Source: Pseudomonas mucoides (GTDB lineage Bacteria > Pseudomonadota > Gammaproteobacteria > Pseudomonadales > Pseudomonadaceae). From it: a stretch of 64,000 nucleotides of DNA. The notes below the pieces were generated by a model that was not told the DNA's origin, made no database searches, and was given only the letters and a program-made list of their open reading frames with translations. The DNA is taken from positions 248,001-312,000 of the forward strand of contig NZ_JACOPW010000002.1 of the NCBI RefSeq assembly GCF_015461845.1. Direction: 5' to 3'. The translations under genes were made by a program, and so were the position numbers. This document shows positions 1-8,020 of the stretch, in pieces. The number at the start of each line of letters is the position of its first letter. The stretch's first letter is position 1.

Positions 1-1653
1 CCCGGCATCCCCTGGAACCCCGATTCGGAAAAAGCCGCACTGGATGCCGTGCAAAAAGCCGGCTGGACACCCATCACCGCCTCCCAACTGGGCTATGACG
101 GCAAGGTCGATGCGCACGGAACCTTCTTCGGTGAAAAAGCCGGCTACAACACGGCGCAAGTCGAGATCCTCGGCAAGTACGATGCCCAGGGGCACCTGAC
201 CGAAATCGGCATCGCCTTTCGCGGCACCAGCGGCCCACGGGAAACCCTGATCGGCGATTCCATTGGCGACGTGATCAACGATCTGCTGGCAGCGTTGGGT
301 CCCAAGGATTACGCGAAAAATTACGTCGGCGAAGCGTTCGGCAACCTGCTCGGCGACGTTGTGGCGTTTGCCCAGGCCAATGGCTTGTCGGGAAAAGACG
401 TCCTGGTCAGCGGCCATAGCCTCGGCGGGTTGGCGGTCAACAGCCTGGCGGACTTGAGCACGGACACCTGGGGCGGGTTCTTCAAGGACTCCAACTACAT
501 CGCCTACGCATCACCCACCCAAAGCGCCACCGACAACGTGCTCAACGTCGGCTATGAAAACGATCCGGTGTTTCGTGCGCTCGATGGTTCATCGTTCAAC
601 CTGTCGTCGGTGGGGGTTCACGATGCGCCCAAAGAGTCGGCCACCGATAACATCGTCAGCTTCAACGATCACTACGCCTCGACGGCGTGGAATGTACTGC
701 CGTATTCCATCCTCAACATTCCGACCTGGATCTCACATCTGCCCACCGCTTACGGCGACGGCATGAACCGGGTAATTGAATCGAAGTTCTACGACCTCAC
801 CAGCAAGGACTCGACGATCGTCGTGGCCAACCTGTCCGACCCGGCACGGGCCAACACTTGGGTGCAAGACCTCAATCGCAACGCTGAAACCCACAAGGGC
901 AGCACGTTCATCATCGGCAGCGACGCCAACGACCTGATTCAGGGCGGCAACGGCAACGACTACCTGGAGGGGCGCGACGGTAACGACACGTTCCGTGATG
1001 GCGGCGGCTACAACATCCTGTTGGGTGGCAAGGGCAACAATGTCCTGGACTTGCAGCAGTCTGTGAAAGCCGTCGAATTTGCCCATGACGGCGCCGGCAC
1101 GCTGTACCTTCGCGACGCCAATGGCGGCATCAGCATTACCCGTGACATTGGCAGCATTGTCAGCAAGGAACCGGGATTTCTCTGGGGGCTGTTCAAGGAT
1201 GACGTGTCGCACAGCGTGACGGCCAATGGCCTGGCGGTCGGTAACCATTTGACCGCGTACGCCTCATCGGTGAAGGGCGGTGGCGGGGCGGATACGCTCA
1301 AGGCGCAGGCGACGGGCGACTGGCTGTTTGGTCTGGACGGTAATGACCATTTGATCGGCGGCAAGGGCAACGATGTGTTTGTTGGCGGCGCAGGGAATGA
1401 CGTGATGGAGTCGGGCGGCGGGGTCGATACGTTCCTGTTCAGTGGTTCGTTTGGCCAGGATCGGGTCGTGGGTTATCAGGCGAACGACAAACTGGTGTTT
1501 CTCGGCGTTCAGGGCGTGGTGGCCAATGATGACTTTAGGGCGCACGCCACGGCGGTGGGGCATGACACGGTGCTGACGTTTGGTGGAGATTCGGTGACGT
1601 TGGTGGGGGTTGGGCTGGACAGTCTGGCTGGTACAGGGATTGTGATTGCCTGA
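1..1653 (+). CDS. Family I.3 lipase / polyurethanase, 5' end outside the window
   Basis: Secreted calcium-dependent triacylglycerol or polyester hydrolase of the Pseudomonas TliA/LipA/PueB group. The frame is open from base 1, so the true start lies upstream; 550 residues are visible, and the usual long form is about 617. The nucleophile elbow GHSLGG is at bases 412-429, with Ser at 418-420. The C-terminal half carries RTX-type glycine/aspartate repeats (GGNGND, GGKGND, GGAGND at about 943-1420) that bind calcium and form a beta-roll. There is no cysteine-rich domain, and the hydrophobic C-terminal tail fits a type I (ABC exporter) secretion signal. Exporter genes would be expected upstream, outside the window. 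The family is clear; lipase versus polyurethanase naming cannot be settled from sequence alone. Confidence 0.93.
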   Translation, partial: PGIPWNPDSEKAALDAVQKAGWTPITASQLGYDGKVDAHGTFFGEKAGYNTAQVEILGKYDAQGHLTEIGIAFRGTSGPRETLIGDSIGDVINDLLAALGPKDYAKNYVGEAFGNLLGDVVAFAQANGLSGKDVLVSGHSLGGLAVNSLADLSTDTWGGFFKDSNYIAYASPTQSATDNVLNVGYENDPVFRALDGSSFNLSSVGVHDAPKESATDNIVSFNDHYASTAWNVLPYSILNIPTWISHLPTAYGDGMNRVIESKFYDLTSKDSTIVVANLSDPARANTWVQDLNRNAETHKGSTFIIGSDANDLIQGGNGNDYLEGRDGNDTFRDGGGYNILLGGKGNNVLDLQQSVKAVEFAHDGAGTLYLRDANGGISITRDIGSIVSKEPGFLWGLFKDDVSHSVTANGLAVGNHLTAYASSVKGGGGADTLKAQATGDWLFGLDGNDHLIGGKGNDVFVGGAGNDVMESGGGVDTFLFSGSFGQDRVVGYQANDKLVFLGVQGVVANDDFRAHATAVGHDTVLTFGGDSVTLVGVGLDSLAGTGIVIA

Positions 1654-1681
1654 TGCTTTTGGGGCGCCGGTAAGGGCCTCA

Positions 1682-1754
1682 TCGCGAGCAGGCTCACTCC
1701 TGCAAGGGATTTGTGAACGGCACAAAACCCCTGTAGGAGTGAGCCTGCTCGCGA
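1682..1754. repeat. REP pair (inverted)
   Basis: Two oppositely oriented copies of the REP core TCGCGAGCAGGCTCACTCC, at 1682-1708 and 1728-1754, are separated by about 19 bases. They lie between two convergent genes, the usual REP location in fluorescent pseudomonads. They may end transcription from both sides. Confidence 0.85.
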
Positions 1755-1772
1755 AGAACGATAACTGGGTCC

Positions 1773-1997
1773 TCAGTCTTCCTCGCGAACCGTCGCCACA
1801 TCCTTGGCATTGACCTTGATTTTCGCCCCGGAAATATCCTCGAATTCGTAGAAGCCGTCCTTGGTCTTGGTTTTCGGCATGTCCTTGGTCAAATACTGGG
1901 TGCCGTTCTGCAGGGTTACCACCGTTGGCGTCGAGCAACCGGCCAGCACCAACAAGGCCGCTGCGGCCAGCGGAAAACCCAGGGCTTTGATGTTCAT
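1773..1997 (-). CDS. Small lipoprotein of the YgdI/YgdR (DUF903) type
   Basis: A 74-residue protein. The N-terminal signal is followed by the lipobox LAGC, so it should be cleaved, lipidated and anchored in the outer membrane. The mature part, about 55 residues with VTLQNGTQY and a charged C-terminus, matches the small SH3-like DUF903 fold known from YgdI/YgdR. The ATG at 1997 is preferred because GAGAGG lies five bases upstream; a GTG at 2003 would overlap that ribosome site. The function of the family is unknown. Confidence 0.85.
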   Translation of the reverse strand: MNIKALGFPLAAAALLVLAGCSTPTVVTLQNGTQYLTKDMPKTKTKDGFYEFEDISGAKIKVNAKDVATVREED

Positions 1998-2168
1998 GTC
2001 CACCTCTCACAATGCTGAAAAAAACCTCTATGCCGGTTGGTGCCATCGATTGGCAGAAAGTTCGATGCCCGCCCGAAAATGACCGAATAACGCCGCCGCT
2101 TATCTTTTTCCGTTTGCACCACACGGTGGGTAGCTGTTATCTGTACGCATAACCAGTACTCGCTTGCC

Positions 2169-3836
2169 ATGGCGCTTTTCCTTGTGACTGCAAATCCCCT
2201 CGATGACCCGTTCTATTACCTCAACAACTTCATGCAAGTGCTTGACTGGCTTGAACATCGTTATGCCGATGTATTAAGTGTAGAAGAGCAAGCGTTCATC
2301 GGTGATTTCATTCGGCTACCCAAGGCGTCGCGGGGGCTGCTGGTCAGGATGGTGATGCGTAAGGGTGTGCATTTCAGGGCCGGCAAACTGAGTTATGCCG
2401 AAATCGGTGACATCGTCAGCGCGGCCGAACCGTTGCTGGCGGCAGGCTGGATCTCTGATGAGTCGCCGTTGCACATCGGGGAGTTGTTCGACGTGCTGCT
2501 CAAGGCCGAGATTGTTCACTGTCTTGGCGCTGCGATTGATCAGCCCAAAGGCAAGAAAAGTGACTGGCTGCCGCTGTTAAGCGAGCAGTTTCCAGAACCA
2601 AAAAGCTTTGCCCAATGGTGCCCGGCACTGGATGACCGACTGTTCACCCTGACCATCATGGACCTGTGTGACCGGCTCCGACTGATGTTTTTCGGCAACC
2701 TCTATCAGGACTGGTCCGAGTTCGTGCTGGCCGACCTTGGCATCTTTACCTACGAAAAAGTTGAATTCAGCGCCGAATCCCGGGGTTTGCGCAGCCGTGA
2801 CGACGTGGACGCCTGTCTGTTCCTCCATCAGTGCCAACAGCATTTCGAAGCGGGTGAGCCGCTGGCAGCCATCGTCGAGCAGGTCAACGGGCTGATACTC
2901 GGCAACCCGTGGTTGCAGCGTCGACGTGGCAAGTTGCTGTTCCAGATCGGTCAGCACTGTGAGCGTATTGCCGATTTCTCCAGCGCGCTGGCGATTTACC
3001 GCGATTGCGCCTATCCCGGCGCTCGGGTGCGGATGATTCGTGTGCTGGAGCGCTGCGGTGAGTACCCGCTCGCCCTGGACCTGGCGAACCACGCACAGCA
3101 GTTGCCGGAAAGTGCCACCGAGCATCAGCATTTACTGCGTGTACTGCCCAGACTGCGTCGCAAACTCGGCGGTCCGGCGCTCAAGCGAGCCGCCCCGCGG
3201 CCCATGCAACGGCTGGATCTGCAGTTGCCCAGAACCGATCTGGCGCTGTCGGTGGAATATTATGTACAGGCGCATCTGGAGGAAGAACAGGCACCGGTGC
3301 ATTACGTCGAGAACAGCCTGATCAATTCGCTGTTTGGGTTGTTGTGCTGGCCGGCCATTTTCGCGCCGCTGCCGGGGGCGTTCTTTCATCCGTTCCAGCG
3401 TGGGCCGGTTGACCTGTTGAATGAAGACTTTTGCGCGCGCCGTGCCGAGCTGTTCGAGGCATGCCTGGCCGAACTCGATGACGCTCGTTACCGGCAGACG
3501 ATTCGCGAACGTTATGCCGCCAAGTGGGGCGTGCAGTCACCGTTCGTGTTTTGGGGCATCCTGAACGAAACGTTGCTGGATCAGGCGCTCGATTGTCTGC
3601 CGGCAGAACATCTGAAGCACTGGTTCAACCGCCTGCTGCTGGATATCAAGGCCAACCGCGCCGGCATGCCCGACCTGATCCAGTTCTGGCCGCAGCAAAA
3701 AACCTACCGCATGATCGAAGTCAAAGGCCCGGGAGACCGCCTGCAAGACAACCAATTGCGCTGGCTGGAATTCTGTCATGAGCATCAGATGCCCATCGCG
3801 GTCTGCTACGTGCAATGGGCGGAGCAGAGCGCTTGA
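2169..3836 (+). CDS. FAN1-like VRR-NUC domain nuclease
   Basis: A 555-residue structure-specific DNA nuclease resembling bacterial FAN1, known in Pseudomonas aeruginosa to cut flap DNA and to act on interstrand crosslinks. The VRR-NUC domain is C-terminal with the PD-(D/E)XK residues visible: Asp502 (in MPDLI), Glu517 and Lys519 (in IEVKG), followed by a QxxW-type helix. The N-terminal two thirds are helical, as expected for the SAP-like/TPR region of FAN1. The stop overlaps the likely start of the helicase that follows, so the two are probably translated together. It works in DNA repair in the cytoplasm. Confidence in the family is high; the in vivo substrate is inferred. Confidence 0.88.
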   Translation: MALFLVTANPLDDPFYYLNNFMQVLDWLEHRYADVLSVEEQAFIGDFIRLPKASRGLLVRMVMRKGVHFRAGKLSYAEIGDIVSAAEPLLAAGWISDESPLHIGELFDVLLKAEIVHCLGAAIDQPKGKKSDWLPLLSEQFPEPKSFAQWCPALDDRLFTLTIMDLCDRLRLMFFGNLYQDWSEFVLADLGIFTYEKVEFSAESRGLRSRDDVDACLFLHQCQQHFEAGEPLAAIVEQVNGLILGNPWLQRRRGKLLFQIGQHCERIADFSSALAIYRDCAYPGARVRMIRVLERCGEYPLALDLANHAQQLPESATEHQHLLRVLPRLRRKLGGPALKRAAPRPMQRLDLQLPRTDLALSVEYYVQAHLEEEQAPVHYVENSLINSLFGLLCWPAIFAPLPGAFFHPFQRGPVDLLNEDFCARRAELFEACLAELDDARYRQTIRERYAAKWGVQSPFVFWGILNETLLDQALDCLPAEHLKHWFNRLLLDIKANRAGMPDLIQFWPQQKTYRMIEVKGPGDRLQDNQLRWLEFCHEHQMPIAVCYVQWAEQSA

Positions 3837-6112
3837 GCTATAGCATCGCGGTCCGGGCCCTGTGTGAATTCACCGCCAAGGTCGGCGACCTGGACTTGCG
3901 TTTCACCCCGTCACCGACGGCGCTGGAAGGCATCGTCGGGCACCGCACGGTCGCGTCCCGGCGCAGTGACGGATATCAAAGCGAAGTGGCCCTGGAAGGT
4001 ACGTACAAAACCTTGAGCGTGAAGGGCAGGGCGGACGGTTATGATCCAGCTCAAAACTGCCTGGAAGAAGTCAAAACCTATCGTGGCGACCTGAGCAAAC
4101 AACCGGCCAACCACCGACAGCTGCACTGGGCGCAGGCCAAGATCTATGGCTGGTTGATGTGTCGCAAGCTGGACCTGGCGCAGATCAACCTGGCGCTGGT
4201 GTATTTCGACATCGTCAGCGAAAAGGAAACCTGTCTGGTCGAGGCGTTCAGCGCGGCGCAACTGCAGCCGTTCTTCGAACAACATTGCGCGCTGTTTCTG
4301 CACTGGGCCGAGCAGGAAATGGCCCATCGCGATGTGCGCAATCAGGCCGCGCAACAATTGGCGTTTCCCCATGCGGGCTTTCGTCCGGGTCAGCGTCACC
4401 TGGCCGAATCCGTGTTCAAAGCCGTCAGTACCGGGCGCTGCCTGATGGCGCAGGCACCGACCGGCATTGGTAAAACCGTGGGCACGCTGTTCCCGATGCT
4501 CAAGGCTCTGGCGCCGCAAAAACTCGACAAGGTGTTCTTTCTCACCGCCAAGACGCCGGGACGCAAGCTCGCGCTGGATGCGGCGCAGGTGATCCTGCAA
4601 AGCACCGGTGCACCGCCGCTTCGAGTGTTGGAGATGATCGCCCGGGACAAAGCCTGCGAGCACCCGGACAAAGCCTGCCACGGCGAATCCTGCCCGTTGG
4701 CGCGAGGGTTCTATGATCGATTACCCGCCGCTCGCCAAGCTGCCAGCCAATTGAGCCTGTTGAATCAGGCGGCCTTGCGCGAGGTGGCGCTGGCCCATGA
4801 GATCTGCCCTTATTATCTGAGCCAGGAAATGGCCCGTTGGGCAGACGTGGTGGTCGCAGACTACAACTATTACTTCGATTTCAGTGCGTTGCTGTTCGGT
4901 CTCGCCCAAGCCAACAACTGGACGGTCGCGGTGCTGGTCGACGAGGCCCACAATCTGGTGGAGCGCGGCCGGCAGATGTACAGCGCCAGTCTCGACCAGT
5001 CGACCCTCAACGGCGTGCGCAAAACCGCGCCTGAAGTCCTGAAAAAATCCTTGCAGCGGGTCAACCGGGAATGGAATGCCCTGCATAACCAGCAACCCGG
5101 TGCGTATCAGGCGTACGACAAGGCACCGGAAAAACTGCTCCAGGCTTTGTTTACATGCAACGCGAGCATTGGCGACTACCTCAATGATCACCCGCAGGGG
5201 CTGGACAGCACGTTGCAAAGTTTCTACTTCGAGATGCTGCAGTTTTGTCGGGTCGCCGAACTTTTTGATGAACAATTCCTGTTCGACATCAGCAAACGCG
5301 ACCTCGACCGCCAGCGTCCGTTGTCGCAACTGTGCCTGCGTAACGTCGTGCCGGCCGGTTTCATCCGTCCACGCCTGACCGCTGCGCGCAGCACAGTGCT
5401 GTTTTCGGCGACACTGAGCCCGCGACATTACTACAGCGATTTGCTGGGCACCCCGGCGAACACGGTATGGATCGACGTGGAATCACCGTTCCATGCCGAC
5501 CAGTTGCAGGTGCACATCGTCAGCCAGATCTCCACACGCTTCGTTCATCGGCAGGCGTCGCTTGAGCCGATTGTCGAACTCATCGCCCGACAGTTTGGCC
5601 AGCGCCCCGGCAACTACCTGGCGTTTTTCAGCAGCTTCGACTATTTGCAGCAAGTCTTGCAGTTACTGGCCGAGCGTCATCCGCATATCACGCTGTGGTC
5701 GCAATCCCGGGGAATGGGTGAAGCGCAGCGCCAGGACTTTCTCGACCAGTTCACCGCGCACAGTCAGGGTGTCGGCTTTGCGGTGTTGGGCGGTGCATTT
5801 GGTGAGGGTATCGATTTGCCGGGCGCACGGTTGATCGGCGCGTTCATCGCCACACTGGGCCTGGCGCAATTCAACCCGATCAACGAACAGATTAAACACC
5901 GCATGACCGCCATTTTTGGTGCCGGTTATGACTACACCTACCTGTTTCCAGGCGTACAAAAAGTGGTGCAGGCGGCAGGACGGGTGATCCGCACCCAGCA
6001 GGATCAGGGGGTGGTGATGCTTATTGATGACCGGTTTGGCGAGAGCAAGGTTAAACAGCTGTTCCCACGTTGGTGGTCGGTTGAACCGACGCATTTTCGC
6101 GCTATCGAGTAG
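3833..6112 (+). CDS. XPD/DinG-type Fe-S DNA helicase with N-terminal nuclease motif
   Basis: A superfamily 2 ATP-dependent DNA helicase of 759 residues. Residues 1 to about 170 look like a PD-(D/E)XK nuclease fold (Asp68, then Glu79-x-Lys81 in EEVKT). Walker A is TGIGKT with Lys214, and the DEAH box begins at Asp370. The motif VI region reads QAAGRVIR. Four cysteines in the segment starting at Cys275 (ACEHP, KACHG, ESCPL, EICPYY) match the XPD-type 4Fe-4S cluster. TTG at 3833 is preferred: it overlaps the nuclease stop as TTGA, and GGAG lies eight bases upstream. An ATG at 3815 would add six residues. Coupling to the FAN1-like gene suggests a joint repair role. Confidence 0.87.
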   Translation: MSYSIAVRALCEFTAKVGDLDLRFTPSPTALEGIVGHRTVASRRSDGYQSEVALEGTYKTLSVKGRADGYDPAQNCLEEVKTYRGDLSKQPANHRQLHWAQAKIYGWLMCRKLDLAQINLALVYFDIVSEKETCLVEAFSAAQLQPFFEQHCALFLHWAEQEMAHRDVRNQAAQQLAFPHAGFRPGQRHLAESVFKAVSTGRCLMAQAPTGIGKTVGTLFPMLKALAPQKLDKVFFLTAKTPGRKLALDAAQVILQSTGAPPLRVLEMIARDKACEHPDKACHGESCPLARGFYDRLPAARQAASQLSLLNQAALREVALAHEICPYYLSQEMARWADVVVADYNYYFDFSALLFGLAQANNWTVAVLVDEAHNLVERGRQMYSASLDQSTLNGVRKTAPEVLKKSLQRVNREWNALHNQQPGAYQAYDKAPEKLLQALFTCNASIGDYLNDHPQGLDSTLQSFYFEMLQFCRVAELFDEQFLFDISKRDLDRQRPLSQLCLRNVVPAGFIRPRLTAARSTVLFSATLSPRHYYSDLLGTPANTVWIDVESPFHADQLQVHIVSQISTRFVHRQASLEPIVELIARQFGQRPGNYLAFFSSFDYLQQVLQLLAERHPHITLWSQSRGMGEAQRQDFLDQFTAHSQGVGFAVLGGAFGEGIDLPGARLIGAFIATLGLAQFNPINEQIKHRMTAIFGAGYDYTYLFPGVQKVVQAAGRVIRTQQDQGVVMLIDDRFGESKVKQLFPRWWSVEPTHFRAIE

Positions 6113-6133
6113 GAACATTCCTTTTAAAAAACA

Positions 6134-6250
6134 GTGATATATCTTGAAAGACACACCGATTTGAACAAACGCCCAATCAGCGCTTTATTGAAAGGGCAGG
6201 TCATCACTTCCAAGCGATTCTTTGATAAGGAAATCAAGGTATGTCACTAA
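6134..6250 (+). other. Possible short ORF overlapping the start of the kinase gene
   Basis: A GTG-started frame of 38 codons ends in TAA inside the first codons of the zeta-like gene (the ATG at 6241 lies within GTATGTCACTAA). It has no recognisable similarity. It could be a coupling leader, an antitoxin relic, or chance. Confidence 0.15.
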
Positions 6251-7140
6251 CGCCGCAATACGTTTACACCCAGGAGCAGGTCACTGCCGCCTTCAATGAG
6301 ATCAAAGCGACGTTGTTTCGCGGCATCACTGCCCAGGCGACGCCCAAAGTCCTGATCGTTGCAGGTTTGCAAGGCTCGGGCAAAACTTATCTACTGGAAA
6401 AAAACCTTCTGCCTTCAAAGCGCTATGAGCATTTTGTTCGCCTTTATTTGCCCGAGTATCGAGAAAAACACCCCCAATACGCCGAGATGATCAAGCGTGG
6501 CGTCCTGCATGCGTATAAGCATACGGAAGCTTTTGTCCGGGAGGTCAGCGGTAAGATTTTCACTGAAGCCTTCACCCTCAAATACAACATCATCATGGAA
6601 TGCGCGTTCGACAGCCTCGACTTCGCCACTTTTCCTCCCTTGGCAACCGCCGCCGGCTATCAGTTCGAGACACATATCGTTGGATGCATTCAAGCGTTCG
6701 CTCACGTGTCGAGCATCAAAAGAGCGCTGAGCAGCCTGGAAAAAAAGGAACTGGAAAGGTTCGTCACGCTCGCCTCGCTCGACGCCAGCATGAGTAATGC
6801 ACAGGCGATCATCCTGGCTTTTGAAACCGCTTCCAAAGCGGTGAGCGGCTCACAGATCACGGTGTATGAACGCGGCCTCGGCGGGTTGAAAGAGCGGGTG
6901 TCGCGCTTCCAGAAGACTTATACCAAAGACGCGACCGAGGTAACCCCTCCAACGGCTCCGACCGCGTACAGCACCTATGCCGACATCATCAATAACCACG
7001 TCTACACCAAGAGGGAGCGTGACGAGATGCTGAAGGAATGCCACCTGGCATTACTCAAAACCCAGGCACACGCCACACTGGTGCCTGACTTCGTTTACAA
7101 CGACCTGTATGCCTACATCGTCAAATACGTGTACCGATGA
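6241..7140 (+). CDS. Zeta-toxin-like P-loop kinase, no recognised antitoxin
   Basis: A 299-residue cytoplasmic protein with a clear Walker A, GLQGSGKT at residues 42-49 (Lys48), after a hydrophobic strand VLIV. An acidic MECAFD segment near residue 120 could be the second strand of a zeta/chloramphenicol-phosphotransferase-like fold. Zeta toxins phosphorylate UDP-N-acetylglucosamine, but many family members are of unknown function. AAGGAAATCAAGGT before the ATG supplies the ribosome site. No epsilon antitoxin is recognisable upstream. Base composition is lower in GC than the flanking genes, which hints at transfer. The last 20 bases overlap the convergent DJ-1 gene. The fold call is moderate and toxin activity is only inferred. 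Confidence 0.65.
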   Translation: MSLTPQYVYTQEQVTAAFNEIKATLFRGITAQATPKVLIVAGLQGSGKTYLLEKNLLPSKRYEHFVRLYLPEYREKHPQYAEMIKRGVLHAYKHTEAFVREVSGKIFTEAFTLKYNIIMECAFDSLDFATFPPLATAAGYQFETHIVGCIQAFAHVSSIKRALSSLEKKELERFVTLASLDASMSNAQAIILAFETASKAVSGSQITVYERGLGGLKERVSRFQKTYTKDATEVTPPTAPTAYSTYADIINNHVYTKRERDEMLKECHLALLKTQAHATLVPDFVYNDLYAYIVKYVYR

Positions 7141-7873
7141 GCTGTACCCATTCGGCGGCAAAGCGATGACAGTCTCCCGGCCAGCGAGCGGTCAATAACT
7201 GGCCATCGCTGACGACAAAACCTCGTCGTGGCTGGTCCGCCGAATCACGTACGGCGAGAAAGGGGCCCCGCAGGAAATCTGCGGGGCTGGAAAGGGCGGC
7301 AGTGACTTGCGCCTCGACCGTCTGCGGGTAAGTTCGGTAATAACGACCAAGCCAGGGCGCGGTCATTGCCCAGGCAGGCAGCTCCATGGTGTTGGCTACC
7401 AACGCGGTAACCTTGCGCCCCCGAAGTACAGATAATCCAGTTTCGGGGTAGAGGGTGCGGGCCAGCAGCAGAACACCGTGACACACTGCGGCCACCGGTT
7501 TGTCTGCGTAAAAAAAGTGCAGGGCGATCCGCTGTGCCTGAGCAGATTCCAGCAAGCTGCGCATGCCCTTGGCATGGCCACCTGGAATCAACAACCCGTC
7601 GAACTTGCTCGGGTCCACAGCGTCATAGGACAGCGGTTTACGAAATGATGCGTCTTCGGTCATTTGCCTGTAGCTGGCAAGGTCGGGCTTGCGTGTCATC
7701 AGCAACGGGTTGAGCGGACCAAAGCCAATCTCCACCAGGCGCGAATCGGCGTAGGCAGGCAACCCCTGCGGTGTGGCAAAACGTACCTCGATCCCGGCGC
7801 TGCGCATCGCTTGCCAGGGCACGCTGCTCTCGGTCGGGTCGTAGTCGCAGGTCGGCAATAACATCAGGATCAT
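7121..7873 (-). CDS. DJ-1/PfpI-family type 1 glutamine amidotransferase-like protein
   Basis: A 250-residue protein of the ThiJ/PfpI superfamily (Hsp31/glyoxalase III-like branch). The LLIPGGHA strand near residue 95 and the nucleophile-elbow cysteine Cys131 in AVCHGVLL are visible. The C-terminal part carries the lid segment expected of larger family members. ATG 7873 is chosen because the conserved MILMLLP beta strand starts there; a longer frame upstream is the shadow of the histidine kinase gene. It may detoxify methylglyoxal or act as a protein-repair or chaperone enzyme; the substrate cannot be told from sequence. It is transcribed away from the kinase at 8021. Confidence 0.82.
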   Translation of the reverse strand: MILMLLPTCDYDPTESSVPWQAMRSAGIEVRFATPQGLPAYADSRLVEIGFGPLNPLLMTRKPDLASYRQMTEDASFRKPLSYDAVDPSKFDGLLIPGGHAKGMRSLLESAQAQRIALHFFYADKPVAAVCHGVLLLARTLYPETGLSVLRGRKVTALVANTMELPAWAMTAPWLGRYYRTYPQTVEAQVTAALSSPADFLRGPFLAVRDSADQPRRGFVVSDGQLLTARWPGDCHRFAAEWVQLIGTRI

Positions 7874-8020
7874 GGAGGCGCCTTTTATCTGCCGGAAATG
7901 GCCGTTGGCGTCGAGCATAGGTGGTCTGCAGCCTGTACTCCACTGAACAAGCGAGTTGTGGCTTTCCAAACCCATGGTTTGCCGCATACTCCATAAAAAC
8001 GATAGTCGCGAGTGTGATCG

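Noticed and set aside
1682-1754. Repeats taken as a CRISPR array
   Set aside because: They occur as inverted pairs between genes, without regular spacers or cas genes; they are REP elements.
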